Part shown: positions 42,168 through 51,138 of the stretch, piece by piece
How positions within the stretch are numbered: the stretch's first letter is position 1
Layout: each line of letters begins with the position of its first letter
Origin: Mycobacterium sp.
GTDB taxonomy: Bacteria; Actinomycetota; Actinomycetes; Mycobacteriales; Mycobacteriaceae
DNA: 64,000 nt
Direction of reading: 5' to 3'
NCBI GenBank assembly: GCA_011620645.1
Contig: WOYS01000082.1
Span: forward strand, 184-64,183
Notes under the pieces: generated by a model
Told to the model about the DNA's origin: nothing
Database searches by the model: none
The model's input: only the letters and a program-made list of their open reading frames with translations
Translations under genes and position numbers: made by a program

Positions 42168-42347
42168 GGGCGCCTGAGAGATTCGGCCCGGTATGGGCCT
42201 TTCCCCATGGGCGGGTGACCTGGAAAAACCCGGGTCGCCACTTTCCAGAGGCATCGTGGCCGTGCGCGGTCCTGGGTGCCTGAGAGGTTGACGGAGAGGT
42301 GTTGCTCCTTCGGCGCCCGTGACTGGCCGTCACGGAGCTCTCCCGCG
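42168..42347 (-). ncRNA. Tandem glycine riboswitch in the gcvP leader
   Basis: On the minus strand two glycine aptamers occur in a row. The first (42347-42275) has GGGAGAGCTCC, GGCGCCGAAGGAGCAA and CCTCTCAGGCACC. The second (42252-42168) has CTCTGGAAAG, a long P3-like stem and GAATCTCTCAGGCGCCC. The paired CTCTCAGGC endings and the CGCCGAAGGAGCAA joint are the hallmarks of the class. The gcvP start lies 74 bases downstream. No terminator-like stem with a T-tract follows, so control may act on translation or through Rho. Confidence 0.93.
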
Positions 42348-42448
42348 CAAGGGCGATGCGAAGGCGATTCTACCGGTCGGCCAGGTCCAGTGCGGTCCAT
42401 GCCAGTGCGGTGGCCCCGTCGCGCAGTGCGAACTGGTCTACAGATACC

Positions 42449-42478
42449 AAAAGGGCCGCCCGAGGGCGGCCCTTTTTT
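42449..42478. terminator. Bidirectional terminator between resR and the gcvP leader
   Basis: GGGCCGCCC and its complement (42453-42461, 42464-42472) form a tight stem flanked by A4 on the left and T6 on the right, so it works in both directions. It ends resR transcripts before the gcvP promoter region. Confidence 0.9.
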
Positions 42479-42495
42479 CGATGCTGCGGCGTATG

Positions 42496-43119
42496 TCAGC
42501 CGATCTTGCGGTCGCGGGTCTTGCGCCGCGAAGCCAGTTCGTCCTCCGGCGCGGAGATCGACTCGCCGCCGTCGGCGCGCTCCCCCGGGAAGTCTGCGAT
42601 CGCGCCGGTGAGTTCCCGCATGGCGCCCGACACCGCGATACCGAACACACCCTGGCCGCCCTGCAACAGATCGACGACCTCTTCAGCGGACGTGCATTCG
42701 TAGACGGTGGTGCCATCGGAGAACAAGGTGATGTTGGCCAGATCCTGGACACCGCGCTGGCGCAGGTGATCCACCGCGACCCGGATGTTGTGCAGGGAGA
42801 TGCCGGTGTCGAGAAGTCGCTTGACGATCTTGAGAACCAGGATGTCCTTGAAGGAGTACAGCCGCTGACTGCCCGACCCGGCAGCGCCACGGATGGAGGG
42901 CACCACCAGCGAGGTGCGCGCCCAGTAGTCCAGCTGCCGATAGGTGATGCCAGCGATCTGGCAGGCGCTGGGCCCGCGGTAACCGACCAGTTCGTCGGGG
43001 ACCGAATCGTCCGGGAACAGGCGACCCTGCACGGGCTCGCTGGGTGCGCTACTCACGGGCGGAGTCGCACCGCCGGCAGAAGACGGATCCAGCTCCCCAT
43101 GATGTGGCGTGTCGCCCAC
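42496..43119 (-). CDS. resR: MerR-family regulator, ResR/McdR (Rv1830-type)
   Basis: A 207-residue MerR-type regulator. The HTH domain is central: [20 protein letters not shown], then [32 protein letters not shown] and [16 protein letters not shown]-terminal domain ([20 protein letters not shown]) follows. The N-terminal 50 residues are disordered. The orthologue in M. tuberculosis, ResR, affects growth and antibiotic resilience through cell-division genes. GTG 43119 has GAGAGGA upstream. A palindromic array at 43300-43354 lies about 180 bases upstream and could be its own binding site. A terminator follows. Confidence 0.9.
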   Translation of the reverse strand: MGDTPHHGELDPSSAGGATPPVSSAPSEPVQGRLFPDDSVPDELVGYRGPSACQIAGITYRQLDYWARTSLVVPSIRGAAGSGSQRLYSFKDILVLKIVKRLLDTGISLHNIRVAVDHLRQRGVQDLANITLFSDGTTVYECTSAEEVVDLLQGGQGVFGIAVSGAMRELTGAIADFPGERADGGESISAPEDELASRRKTRDRKIG

Positions 43120-43299
43120 AGTCCATCCTCTCGCCAATCGCCTCCGGGTCGTGACCGGCACCGCATCACGTCCGAATTCGAATGTGTCGAGCATACGCTC
43201 AACACAGTTCCGCTTACTGCTCGTCGTCAATCAAAATTATCGCTGCCCATTTCGCAGTCGGCCGACACGCGCGCCGCGTGTCGAACTCACGAGACGCAT

Positions 43300-43354
43300 C
43301 CGTGATGTTGGTCATCACGGGATGTCGGTCATCACAGGATGTCGGTCATCACAG
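43300..43354. repeat. Array of three 17-bp palindromic repeats upstream of resR
   Basis: Three units of 17 bp run 43304-43320, 43321-43337 and 43338-43354. Each contains GATG, five bases, CATC; the first is part of a perfect dyad CCGTGATG-N5-CATCACGG (43300-43320). The array lies between the bifunctional nuclease stop (43370) and resR, about 180-235 bases before the resR start. It looks like a row of operator sites; it could alternatively fold as 3' hairpins of the nuclease mRNA. Confidence 0.75.
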
Positions 43355-43369
43355 CGGCAAACTGTGGTC

Positions 43370-43864
43370 TCAGGTCGCCTTGAAGTCGTCGGGAGACACG
43401 CTGTCGAGGAACTCCTTGAACTTTTCGACCTCGTCCTCACCCACCGTTCCGGTTGCTTCTTGGTCGTTCTCGTCGGGAATCAGCAGGCCGGCCTCGGCGA
43501 GCACTGCTTCCTCGACGTAGATCGGCACCCCGACCCGCAGCGCGATGGCCACCGAATCCGAGGGGCGGGCCGAGACCTTGATATCGCGGTCGAACACCAG
43601 GTCGGCGTAGAACGTGCCTTCCTGCAGATCGACGATGCGCACTTCTTTGAGTGAATGGCCCAGCGCGGCAATCAGATCGCGGATCAGGTCATGTGTGAGC
43701 GGCCGAGGAGTCTCGACACCCTGCTGTTCCTGGGCGATCGCGGCGGCCTCCGATTGGCCGATCCAGATCGGCAGGTAGCGCTCGCCGTTGGACTCGCGCA
43801 GCAGCAGCACCGGCTGATTCTGAGGCTGCTCAACGCGAATACCGACTACCCGAACCTCACCCAT
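43370..43864 (-). CDS. Bifunctional nuclease-domain protein (DUF151, Rv1829-type)
   Basis: A 164-residue protein consisting of the BFN/DUF151 domain: VRVVGIRVEQPQNQPVLLLR, YLPIWIGQSEAAAIA, TFYADLVFDRDIKVSARPSD and SVAIALRVGVPIYVEEAVLA. The family was named for a plant nuclease with RNase and DNase activity, but the bacterial role is unknown; the SARPSDSVALAL-like block is invariant. The C-terminal tail is acidic. It is flanked by two MerR regulators on the same strand, in the order seen in M. tuberculosis. Confidence 0.88.
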   Translation of the reverse strand: MGEVRVVGIRVEQPQNQPVLLLRESNGERYLPIWIGQSEAAAIAQEQQGVETPRPLTHDLIRDLIAALGHSLKEVRIVDLQEGTFYADLVFDRDIKVSARPSDSVAIALRVGVPIYVEEAVLAEAGLLIPDENDQEATGTVGEDEVEKFKEFLDSVSPDDFKAT

Positions 43865-43910
43865 CAGCGCCTGCCCTCCGCGAATAAGCCTGTCCCGGCA
43901 AGTCTAGTCC

Positions 43911-44663
43911 TCAACGATCGAGAACGTCTCGCACTGCCGACTTGATCAGCGACGTGTGCAGGGTGATCGCCAGTGCTGCAACCTCGCGGGCCAGGTCGTC
44001 GGCGCGATCGCGCGCCCCCGCCTTGCCCGCGGCCGCCACCGGTCCGGCGATCTGGGCGATCAGATCGGACTGCCGGTCGGCTGCCGACCGGAAGGCGCGC
44101 AGGTGCCGCGGCTCGACACCGTAATCGGCGAGCGCTCGCGCGCACTGGGCAATGGTCACCGAATGCTCGTCGAACAATCCCGCCGGTCCTGGCTTGATGA
44201 CCCCTGCCGTGACCAGCGCCCCCAACAGCGGGTTGTCCACTCCCGATCGCGCCAGCAGGTCTTCGCGACTGAGCCGTACCTGCGCCGGCACGACGCCCTC
44301 GGCCGAGCCGTCCCCGGAGCCGCCGTCCCCGGAGCCGCCGTCCCCGGCGACCTGAAGCAGGCGCGGGACCACGTAGGCGGATCCGAGCGTCGGCAGCGCA
44401 CCGTCGGGTTGGGCGTCCAGCTGCGCTTTGATGACCTTCAGCGGCAGGTACTGCTCACGCTGTGCGGTCAGCACGAACCGGAGCCTGGCACAGTCGTAGG
44501 CGGTGAACCGGCGATAACCGGCCGCCGAACGCTGGGGTGTGACCAGACCTTCGGCCTCCAGGAACCGGATCTTCGAGATGGTCACGTCCGGGAAGTCCGG
44601 ACGCAGCAGGTCCAGCACCGCTCCGATGGACATCCCGGCGGGTGCCGGTTCGGGCTGGGTCAT
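43911..44663 (-). CDS. ftsR: MerR-family regulator FtsR (Rv1828-type)
   Basis: A 250-residue MerR-type activator with an N-terminal winged helix: [51 protein letters not shown] and [16 protein letters not shown]. The middle contains a [13 protein letters not shown] low-complexity stretch from a short DNA repeat. The orthologue in corynebacteria, FtsR, activates ftsZ, and the gene neighbours garA in actinobacteria as here. ATG 44663 gives a short 10-residue lead into the HTH. It is 26 bases after garA and likely cotranscribed. Confidence 0.9.
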   Translation of the reverse strand: MTQPEPAPAGMSIGAVLDLLRPDFPDVTISKIRFLEAEGLVTPQRSAAGYRRFTAYDCARLRFVLTAQREQYLPLKVIKAQLDAQPDGALPTLGSAYVVPRLLQVAGDGGSGDGGSGDGSAEGVVPAQVRLSREDLLARSGVDNPLLGALVTAGVIKPGPAGLFDEHSVTIAQCARALADYGVEPRHLRAFRSAADRQSDLIAQIAGPVAAAGKAGARDRADDLAREVAALAITLHTSLIKSAVRDVLDR

Positions 44664-44689
44664 CTGGTCCTCGCGCGAACGCTCGGCAG

Positions 44690-45157
44690 TTAGCCGGCGT
44701 CGTCCGTCTTGGGTCCGGTCAGGAACACCAGGCGGAACTTGCCGATCTGCACCTCGTCGCCATTGACCAGCACCGCGGAATCCACCGGCTCACGGTTGAC
44801 GTACGTGCCGTTGAGGCTGCCGACGTCGACGACCTGGAACTCTCCCGTTTCCAGCCGGAACTCGGCGTGACGACGGCTCACGGTGACGTCGTCGAGGAAG
44901 ATGTCGCTGTCCGGATGCCGTCCCGCAGTCGTGGTGGCCTGGTCGAGCAGAAAGCGTGAGCCCGCGTTAGGACCGCGCTTGACGACGAGAAGAGCCGAAC
45001 CTGCAGGCAGCCCCTCGACGCCGGATACCGCGCCCTCGGCGCCTGTCGAGGGGGGCGCATCCAACTCGTTGAGGAAATCAGCGCGGAATACCGATGTCGT
45101 CTCGACTGTAGCTTCGTCGGACGTCTGGTCGGCCTGAAAGTTGCTGTTTTCCGTCAC
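44690..45157 (-). CDS. garA: FHA-domain regulator GarA
   Basis: A 155-residue cytoplasmic phosphopeptide-binding protein. The N-terminal [12 protein letters not shown] holds the ETTS motif whose threonines are phosphorylated by PknB/PknG; the FHA domain covers about residues 55-145 with [21 protein letters not shown] and [13 protein letters not shown]. Unphosphorylated GarA inhibits 2-oxoglutarate dehydrogenase and NAD-glutamate dehydrogenase and activates glutamate synthase, adjusting carbon against nitrogen flow. GTG 45157 has AGAGGAG upstream. The tail is shorter than in M. tuberculosis. Confidence 0.97.
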   Translation of the reverse strand: MTENSNFQADQTSDEATVETTSVFRADFLNELDAPPSTGAEGAVSGVEGLPAGSALLVVKRGPNAGSRFLLDQATTTAGRHPDSDIFLDDVTVSRRHAEFRLETGEFQVVDVGSLNGTYVNREPVDSAVLVNGDEVQIGKFRLVFLTGPKTDDAG

Positions 45158-45347
45158 CCGCTGCTCCTCTGCTGGCTGCTGTGGCGTGCATGTCCGGCGG
45201 CCGACGCTGGCCCTCCGGACCGTTGATGCGTCCCACTCGACCGTACCGCGCCGGGCAGGCCATTGGGTCCACCACCGCCGGATCCGGTTGCGCGGACTTG
45301 CTCACGCCCTGTCGCTGTTCGACCGATCCGCCAAACCCTAACAACAC

Positions 45348-45743
45348 CTACTCGGGAAGAATCCCTCGGTAGCCATCGGCGTCGAGCAGGTCGGGCAGCG
45401 GACCGGCCGGCGCAGCGGTTTCGGTCTGCAACTCCACCAGCCATCCGGCGCCGTATGGATCGGAGTTCACCAGCTCCGGACTGCCCTCGAGCTCGCCGTT
45501 GACCGCAACCACTGTTGCGGTGACCGGGGCGTACAGGTCCGACAGCGATTTGGTGGATTCCACCTCACCGAACGCGTCACCCGCGGCCACCTCGGCGCCG
45601 ACATCGGGCAGCTGCACGAACACCACGTCACCGAGGGCGGCCTGCGCGTAGTCGGTGATGCCGACCCGCACGGTGTCCTCGCTGGTGCGTCGCACCCATT
45701 CGTGCTCGGTGGTGTACTGCAGATCGGACGGGATCTCGCTCAC
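45348..45743 (-). CDS. gcvH: Glycine cleavage system H protein
   Basis: A 131-residue lipoyl carrier. The lipoylated Lys is in VESTKSLSDLYAPV, the start SDLQYTTEHEWVR is typical, and NSDPYGAGWLVEL and the GYRGILPE end complete the fold. It shuttles the aminomethyl group from GcvP to GcvT and then to lipoamide dehydrogenase. GTG 45743 is chosen over an upstream in-frame start because the family begins here. It lies 190 bases upstream of garA on the same strand. Confidence 0.96.
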   Translation of the reverse strand: MSEIPSDLQYTTEHEWVRRTSEDTVRVGITDYAQAALGDVVFVQLPDVGAEVAAGDAFGEVESTKSLSDLYAPVTATVVAVNGELEGSPELVNSDPYGAGWLVELQTETAAPAGPLPDLLDADGYRGILPE

Positions 45744-45792
45744 AAGAACTCCTTCGGCGGCGGGACTCGGGCGCACTACTTGCTCGGGCGCA

Positions 45793-46629
45793 TTACTTGA
45801 CGGGCTGAGCGTATTGGCGAGGTTTCGGTGCCCGCAAGGCGGTCACCTCGACGGACTCGGACTGCGTGACCGTCATCGCGCCACCGACGCGTTTCACGCT
45901 GTCCATCGCGCCGCCGGGGATGTTCATCGCCGCCGCCAGGGTCGGCGGATCGCCTATCGCCAGAACCGAATACGGTGAACCGATGGTGACACCGTCGATG
46001 ATCAGCGCGCCCGACGCGCCGACCACCCAGGTGTCCACCCCCACCCTGATCTCTCCCCCGGCACCGCGGATCTCCATGGCTTCCGCGCCCGCTGCGCGCA
46101 ACTCGTTGATCACGTCGAGCAGCGTCTCCGGGGACACTCCGCGCGCGGTGTCCTCGATGGTGATGGTGACACCGGGACCGACGGCAGCCACCGTGCCGAT
46201 CAGGATCGACAGCGCCGCCAGCCTTGCCTGGGCGTTCTCTATGGCCGCCTGATCGCTGCTGCCCGACGCCTGCAGCGAGTTCAGGGTCTGCTGCAGATCG
46301 GCGACCTCGGTGTTGAGCGCTGCCTCCCGCTGCTGCAGCGAGTCCAGCAGCACCAGCAGATCCGCAGGGCGGGCGTTCTCCAATGAGTCGCCGGATCCGG
46401 TCTGGCGGACCTGGGTGACGATGGCGATCCCGAGCAGCATGCACAGGATGACGCCCAGTGCGCCGAAAACCCATTGGGATCGACTCCGGGTCCGGGCCGG
46501 CGCGGGCGCGTAGTCGGGCAGTTCGTGGCGGCCATGTTCTGATTCGGCGGGGCCTGATGCGGCGGGGCCATGTTCTGATTCGGCGGGGCCGGGTTCGGCC
46601 TGCTCAGGCTCGCCGGTGTGCTCAGCCAC
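45793..46629 (-). CDS. DUF881 membrane protein (Rv1825-type)
   Basis: A 278-residue single-pass membrane protein. A charged cytosolic N-terminus carries a repeat (GPAESEHG twice) and is followed by a helix, VFGALGVILCMLLGIAIVTQ, near residue 60. A coiled coil (LLVLLDSLQQREAALNTEVA) then leads to the DUF881 domain, with VGPGVTITIEDTARGVSPET and NELRAAGAEAMEIRGAGGEI. Proteins of this family flank the small basic protein gene in actinobacteria and in firmicute division clusters. The function is unknown. Confidence 0.87.
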   Translation of the reverse strand: MAEHTGEPEQAEPGPAESEHGPAASGPAESEHGRHELPDYAPAPARTRSRSQWVFGALGVILCMLLGIAIVTQVRQTGSGDSLENARPADLLVLLDSLQQREAALNTEVADLQQTLNSLQASGSSDQAAIENAQARLAALSILIGTVAAVGPGVTITIEDTARGVSPETLLDVINELRAAGAEAMEIRGAGGEIRVGVDTWVVGASGALIIDGVTIGSPYSVLAIGDPPTLAAAMNIPGGAMDSVKRVGGAMTVTQSESVEVTALRAPKPRQYAQPVK

Positions 46630-46632
46630 CGC

Positions 46633-46965
46633 TCACGCCCCGAACAGCCTGCGCCGCAGTGCGGCCGCGTTACCGAAGATGCGGATGCCGAGCACGACGA
46701 TGATCGCGGTCGACAGCTGGGTGCCCACCCCGAGTTGATCGCCGACGTAGACGATCAGCGCGGCCACCAACACATTGAAGACGAACGAGACGACGAACAC
46801 CTTCGCATCGAAGATCCGCTCCAGGTAGGCCCGCAGGCCCCCGAACACCGCGTCCAGCGCCGCCACCACGGCGATGGGCAGGTAGGGCTGAATCGCCTCG
46901 GGCACGCTGGGGTGGAATATCAGCCCCAGCGCGATGCCGACGACAAGTGCGGCGATTCCGATCAT
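46633..46965 (-). CDS. sbp: Small basic protein Sbp, DUF1290 membrane protein
   Basis: A 110-residue membrane protein with three hydrophobic segments: IGIAALVVGIALGLIFHPSV, YLPIAVVAALDAVFGGLRAY and VFVVSFVFNVLVAALIVYVG. This is the DUF1290 family, the small basic protein encoded near ftsQ/ftsZ in Bacillus. Here it lies between two DUF881 genes, the usual actinobacterial arrangement, and the three products probably form one membrane complex. ATG 46965; its stop is three bases before the next DUF881 start. Confidence 0.9.
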   Translation of the reverse strand: MIGIAALVVGIALGLIFHPSVPEAIQPYLPIAVVAALDAVFGGLRAYLERIFDAKVFVVSFVFNVLVAALIVYVGDQLGVGTQLSTAIIVVLGIRIFGNAAALRRRLFGA

Positions 46966-46990
46966 CGTGCGATCATCTCTGTCCCATGCC

Positions 46991-47899
46991 TTATCGCCCG
47001 ATCCCAGTGGCGAAGCGGATCTCTCGTGCCGAACCCCCCGGAACGTTCAGCGCCTCGCCGGTACTGACGGTAACCCCGACACCGTAGGACTGCTGCAGCA
47101 GTGTGAGCCGCTGCATGCCCGGGCTGCGGTTGAACACGTCCTGCATCGCGTGCGGGGGCCCCAGGGCGACGATCTCGTACGGACTGGTGATGGGCCGGTT
47201 GTCGACGAGGATGCCGCCGCCGGCCTGCCGCGCCGTGACATTGGGGCCGATCCGCACCCCATCCACGGCAACGGCCTCCGCTCCCCCGACCCACAGCGAG
47301 TTGACGACCAGTTGGAGATCGCGATCCAAGATGACCTGCTGGCTGCCCGCGACCCGCTGTTTGGACACGTCGCTGAGATCGCGGGACATTCCGGGATCGG
47401 TGACGGTGACGGTGAGGCCCGGACCGATCGCGGGTATCACCGCGGCGGCGAACTCCACGTCGTCGAGCGCGGCGAGCAGCGCCCGGCCCTGCTGGTCACC
47501 CGCGAGGCGGCTGCGCCGCTCGGTTTCCACTTCGGCCGCCAACGCATCCCGGGTCGTCTCCACCGCGCCGGTGCGCGACTCCCCGGTGCGCACGCTGTCG
47601 GCGAGCGCCAGTTGTGTCTGACGGTTCGCCGGCGCCACCGACTGTGCCTGCGAGGCCGCGGCGGCGAACACGACGGCGACGGTCAGCCCCGCGAGCATTG
47701 TCCAGGCCCCCGCGCGCAGCCTGCCCGCGGGTTTGTCGTGTCGTGCGGCAGCCGCCGCCGCGTAGCCAGGATCGAGATGATCCGAAAGCAGCGAACGCAG
47801 CAGCGACGGAACCGGAATGCGTTGCGGCGCATCCGCTTCTTGGAGGTTGAGGCCGGCCTCGGGGCGGTAGCCGCCCAGCGCACTCGCGGGATCACCCAT
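46991..47899 (-). CDS. DUF881 membrane protein (Rv1823-type)
   Basis: A 302-residue relative of the DUF881 protein at 45793. The cytosolic N-terminus has [20 protein letters not shown], a helix [20 protein letters not shown] is at about 80-100, then a coiled coil ([20 protein letters not shown]) and the DUF881 fold with [37 protein letters not shown] and [20 protein letters not shown]. It overlaps pgsA2 by eight bases, so translation is coupled. The function is unknown. Confidence 0.87.
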   Translation of the reverse strand: MGDPASALGGYRPEAGLNLQEADAPQRIPVPSLLRSLLSDHLDPGYAAAAAARHDKPAGRLRAGAWTMLAGLTVAVVFAAAASQAQSVAPANRQTQLALADSVRTGESRTGAVETTRDALAAEVETERRSRLAGDQQGRALLAALDDVEFAAAVIPAIGPGLTVTVTDPGMSRDLSDVSKQRVAGSQQVILDRDLQLVVNSLWVGGAEAVAVDGVRIGPNVTARQAGGGILVDNRPITSPYEIVALGPPHAMQDVFNRSPGMQRLTLLQQSYGVGVTVSTGEALNVPGGSAREIRFATGIGR

Positions 47900-48509
47900 C
47901 CCCCGAGGACCTCCGGCCCGTTGCCGTGTTCCCGGGGCTCCGGGGCAGCCGCTTGAGGACCAGCACCACCTGTGCCAGGTACAGCACCGCCGACCACAGA
48001 TACAACGCCATGCCCCAGATCAGGAACGCCCAGCCGCACGCCAGGATCACCCGGCTCCACAGCGCGTCGAACTGCCCCACCAGCACCAGCGGCAGCCCGG
48101 ACATCAACGCGAACGTCGCGGCCTTGCCCAGATAGGTGACCGGTAGTGCGGTGAGCCCACGGCTACGCAGTACCGGCAGCGTCGCCGCCAGCACCACATC
48201 GCGGCCGAGCAGGACGACCACGAACCACCACGGCACCACGCCTGCAGCCGCAAGCGCCACCGGGGTCACCGCCATGTAGATCCGGTCGACGGCCGGATCG
48301 AGGAGCTCACCCAGCCTCGAAGACTGGCTGTCGACCAGCCGGGCGATCTTGCCGTCCGCCCAGTCGGAGAACCCGCTGAACATGAGCACGGCGACGGCCC
48401 AGCCGATGGCGCCGGTGAAGAGCAGATACAGGAATACCGGTACCAGCAGCAGCCGCAGCACGCTGAGCGCGTTGGGGATGGTCAGCACCCGATCCTGCGA
48501 TGCCTGCAC
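47892..48509 (-). CDS. pgsA2: CDP-alcohol phosphatidyltransferase PgsA2
   Basis: A 205-residue polytopic membrane enzyme of the CDP-alcohol phosphotransferase family. The complete motif is visible: [20 protein letters not shown] then LLDPAVDRI, with the Asp residues that bind the metal. It joins a CDP-diacylglycerol with an alcohol such as glycerol 3-phosphate; the substrate of PgsA2 is not settled. GTG 48509 has CGGGGGA upstream and gives a start like that of M. tuberculosis. An in-frame ATG at 48554 would add 15 residues, much of it encoded by the dispersed repeat at 48525-48546. Confidence 0.88.
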   Translation of the reverse strand: MQASQDRVLTIPNALSVLRLLLVPVFLYLLFTGAIGWAVAVLMFSGFSDWADGKIARLVDSQSSRLGELLDPAVDRIYMAVTPVALAAAGVVPWWFVVVLLGRDVVLAATLPVLRSRGLTALPVTYLGKAATFALMSGLPLVLVGQFDALWSRVILACGWAFLIWGMALYLWSAVLYLAQVVLVLKRLPRSPGNTATGRRSSGDG

Positions 48510-48524
48510 CGAATCCCCCGGCCC

Positions 48525-48546
48525 ATTTCCCGTCGCTCCGCTCGCC
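48525..48546 (-). repeat. Diverged dispersed repeat at the secA2/pgsA2 junction
   Basis: On the minus strand GGCGAGCGGAGCGACGGGAA matches the window-start repeat with two differences. It lies between the secA2 stop and the preferred pgsA2 start; if pgsA2 starts at ATG 48554 it is translated. Confidence 0.65.
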
Positions 48547-48564
48547 GGGGTCATACCTAGAAAC

Positions 48565-50922
48565 CTAGCGGAACACGCCCGGCAAGCTCAGCGCCGACAT
48601 GACGTTGTCGGCCAGTGGATCGTCGTGAATCATGTACGTCCACGTCGACGTCGGCCGCGCGAGTCGGGTCAGATCCAGGCCGGTCTCACCGTCGACGATG
48701 TTGGCGGTGTCGAAAGTCTGCTGGGCCGCTTCAATGGCGTCGGCCGCCAGCGAGGCGAACGCGTCCACCGCCATCCGATGGAATTCGTCGAGCGGGCTCT
48801 GGTTGCCCAGCGCACGCAGGCTGATGCTCTCCCTGATATCGGCCAGATACGCCAGGTGGTCGGCCCAGCCGCGGTCCAGGTGATAGAGCATGATCAGCCG
48901 ACAGATCTCGTCGAGGCGTTCCTCGGACACCGACTCGGCGATCTGCTCGTAGCGCTTCGGTGAGCGCTCGGCCAATTCCTCGCTGGCCGCCGAGGTGCGC
49001 AGCAGGGTGTCACGGCGGTCCACCAGGATCGCCCGTTGCTGCGCGGTGAGCTGGTTGTAGCGCCAGGTGTTGGCGTGCAGGTCCAGCGTCTTGCCCTCGG
49101 CGACCCGCTGCGCGTGGTCGAGCAGCGCCGCGGCCTTGCTGCTGATGATCTTGCCATCGCCGTCGGTCTGCAGCGGCAGTTTGTTGGGTTCCAGGAAGGA
49201 CACCACCACGTCGTCCTCCCAACTGGAGAAGAACACCGACGAGCCCGGGTCACCCTGGCGGCCGGCGCGGCCCCGCAGCTGGTTGTCCAGCCGTTCGGTG
49301 TAGTGCCGCCCGGTCCCGATGACGTGCAGACCACCCAGCTCGGCCACCTCGTCGTGGCCCGATTCATCGGACCCGCCCAACCGGATGTCGGTACCCCGGC
49401 CCGCCATCTGGGTGGACACCGTGACACGGCCCCGGGCGCCGGCCTCGGCGATGACCACAGCTTCCTCGGCATCGTTCTTGGCGTTCAGCACGACCGCCGG
49501 GATGCCGGCCTTCACCAGGCGTTCGTGCAGTTCCTCGGATTCCGCGACATCACGGGTGCCGACCAGGATGGGCTGGAACGTCGCGTGTACCTCGGCGATG
49601 TGTTCGACGATGGCGTCGTTCTTGGCCGCCACCGTGATGTAGACGCGGTCGGATTCGTCCTCGCGCACATTCGGCTTGTTCGGCGGGATCGGCGACACCC
49701 CGAGCTTGTAGAACTGGCGCAGCTGTTCGCCTGCCGCCAGCGCGGTGCCGGTCATCCCGCACACCCGCGGGTAGCGGTTGATCAGTGCCTGCACGGTGAT
49801 GGTGTCGAGCACCTCACCGGTCTCGGTGATGTCGATGCCCTCCTTGGCCTCGACCGCGGCCTGCAAACCGTCCGGCCAGCGCTGCAGCGAGGCGATGCGC
49901 CCGCGGGAGGCGTTGATCAGGTGCACCGCATCATCGCGGACGATGTAGTGCACATCGCGTTCCAGCAATACGTGTGCGTGCAACGCCACGTTGATCTCGG
50001 TAAGCGTGGTGCCGACGTGTTGCTCGGAGTACAGGTCGATCCCGCCGAGCATGGCCTCCAGTTTCCGGGCCCCGACATCGGTCAGTTGCACGTTGCGCCG
50101 GTCGGCATCGGTCTCGTACTCGGTGCCTTCACGGAGTTCACCGACGAGCCGGATGATCTCCAGCCGCGGTGTTTCCCGATGGGAGGTGCCCGCCAGCACC
50201 AGCGGCACCAGCGCCTCGTCGACCAGCACCGAGTCGGCCTCGTCGATCAGCGCCACGTCCGGGCTGGGCGACACCAGGTCGTCGACCGAGATCACCAGCT
50301 GGTCGCGCAGGACGTCGAAACCGATCTCGTTGACCGACCCGTAGGTGACGTTGCAGGCGTATGCCTTGCGCCGTTGCTCCGGCGTCGAATCGGCGGTGAT
50401 CCACCCGACGGTCAGGCCCAGCGCCTCCAGCAGTGGGGCCATCCACTTCGCGTCGCGGCGGGCCAGATAGTCGTTGACGGAGATGACGTGCACGCTGCGG
50501 CCACCGATGGCGTAGCCGGCGGCGGCGATCGCACCGGCCAGCGTCTTGCCTTCACCGGTCGCCATCTCCACCACATCGCCGGCCAGCATGCGCAGTGCGC
50601 CGAGCAGCTGTACGTCGAACGGCCGCAGCGCGATCGACCGGTCGGCCGCCTCCCGCACGATGGCCAGGAACTGGGGAATGTCGGAAGCGGCCGCGAGGTC
50701 GTCGAGGTTCAGCAGGCCGGCGGCCTTGAGCAGCTGCTCGTCGTCGAGACCGGCTGCCTTCTCATCGAATTTCGCCGAATCGCGGACCTGCGCCATCGAA
50801 CGCGCCTGGTCCTTATCGGTGCTCGCACCCAGCAGCTTCCAGAACCGGTTGCTCAATCCGCCGGATTTCGAGCCACCTGACTTGGACGCCTTCGAGGTCT
50901 TGGAGGTCACAGCCACAGTCAT
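48565..50922 (-). CDS. secA2: Accessory Sec translocase ATPase SecA2
   Basis: A 785-residue cytoplasmic/peripheral-membrane ATPase that drives export of a limited set of proteins in mycobacteria. Walker [28 protein letters not shown] and Walker [18 protein letters not shown] lie in the first half; the second nucleotide-binding domain has [20 protein letters not shown] and [12 protein letters not shown]. The N-terminus is Ser/Lys-rich, unlike SecA1, and the C-terminal zinc-binding tail of SecA1 is absent. It is shorter than SecA1 and about the size of Rv1821. pgsA2 and the DUF881/sbp genes follow on the same strand. Confidence 0.96.
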   Translation of the reverse strand: MTVAVTSKTSKASKSGGSKSGGLSNRFWKLLGASTDKDQARSMAQVRDSAKFDEKAAGLDDEQLLKAAGLLNLDDLAAASDIPQFLAIVREAADRSIALRPFDVQLLGALRMLAGDVVEMATGEGKTLAGAIAAAGYAIGGRSVHVISVNDYLARRDAKWMAPLLEALGLTVGWITADSTPEQRRKAYACNVTYGSVNEIGFDVLRDQLVISVDDLVSPSPDVALIDEADSVLVDEALVPLVLAGTSHRETPRLEIIRLVGELREGTEYETDADRRNVQLTDVGARKLEAMLGGIDLYSEQHVGTTLTEINVALHAHVLLERDVHYIVRDDAVHLINASRGRIASLQRWPDGLQAAVEAKEGIDITETGEVLDTITVQALINRYPRVCGMTGTALAAGEQLRQFYKLGVSPIPPNKPNVREDESDRVYITVAAKNDAIVEHIAEVHATFQPILVGTRDVAESEELHERLVKAGIPAVVLNAKNDAEEAVVIAEAGARGRVTVSTQMAGRGTDIRLGGSDESGHDEVAELGGLHVIGTGRHYTERLDNQLRGRAGRQGDPGSSVFFSSWEDDVVVSFLEPNKLPLQTDGDGKIISSKAAALLDHAQRVAEGKTLDLHANTWRYNQLTAQQRAILVDRRDTLLRTSAASEELAERSPKRYEQIAESVSEERLDEICRLIMLYHLDRGWADHLAYLADIRESISLRALGNQSPLDEFHRMAVDAFASLAADAIEAAQQTFDTANIVDGETGLDLTRLARPTSTWTYMIHDDPLADNVMSALSLPGVFR

Positions 50923-51021
50923 ACGCTACGCGGGCGATCGCTCCTCACCGGCACGGTGTCGTCGCACCGTTGAGATGTGTGACACCCGCGACTGGAAGGC
51001 CACGAGTGGACGGCCACGCCG

Positions 51022-51124
51022 CCTCCCGGTGAGCCGCAGCGCATCGCGTTCGCCCGGGCGCTGCTGCAGCGGCCGCCCGGTGGTGTGCCTCGATCAGTCC
51101 ACATCCGCGGTCGACGAGGGCCTT
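51022..51124 (+). pseudogene. Frameshifted remnant of an ABC-transporter ATPase
   Basis: One frame reads [19 protein letters not shown], an ABC signature with its following helix; one frame over, the reading continues [16 protein letters not shown], the Walker B segment. A one-base shift near 51073 separates them. The pieces align with [20 protein letters not shown] and [13 protein letters not shown] of the intact gene 15 bases downstream, so this is the fossil of a second, related transporter. Upstream bases from about 50990 (an RDW motif) may belong to it. Confidence 0.8.
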
Positions 51125-51138
51125 GGTACCTTGCCCGC

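Noticed and set aside
49036..50880. 614-codon frame opposite secA2
   Set aside because: Same reason: no recognisable motifs, and secA2 carries complete ATPase motifs.
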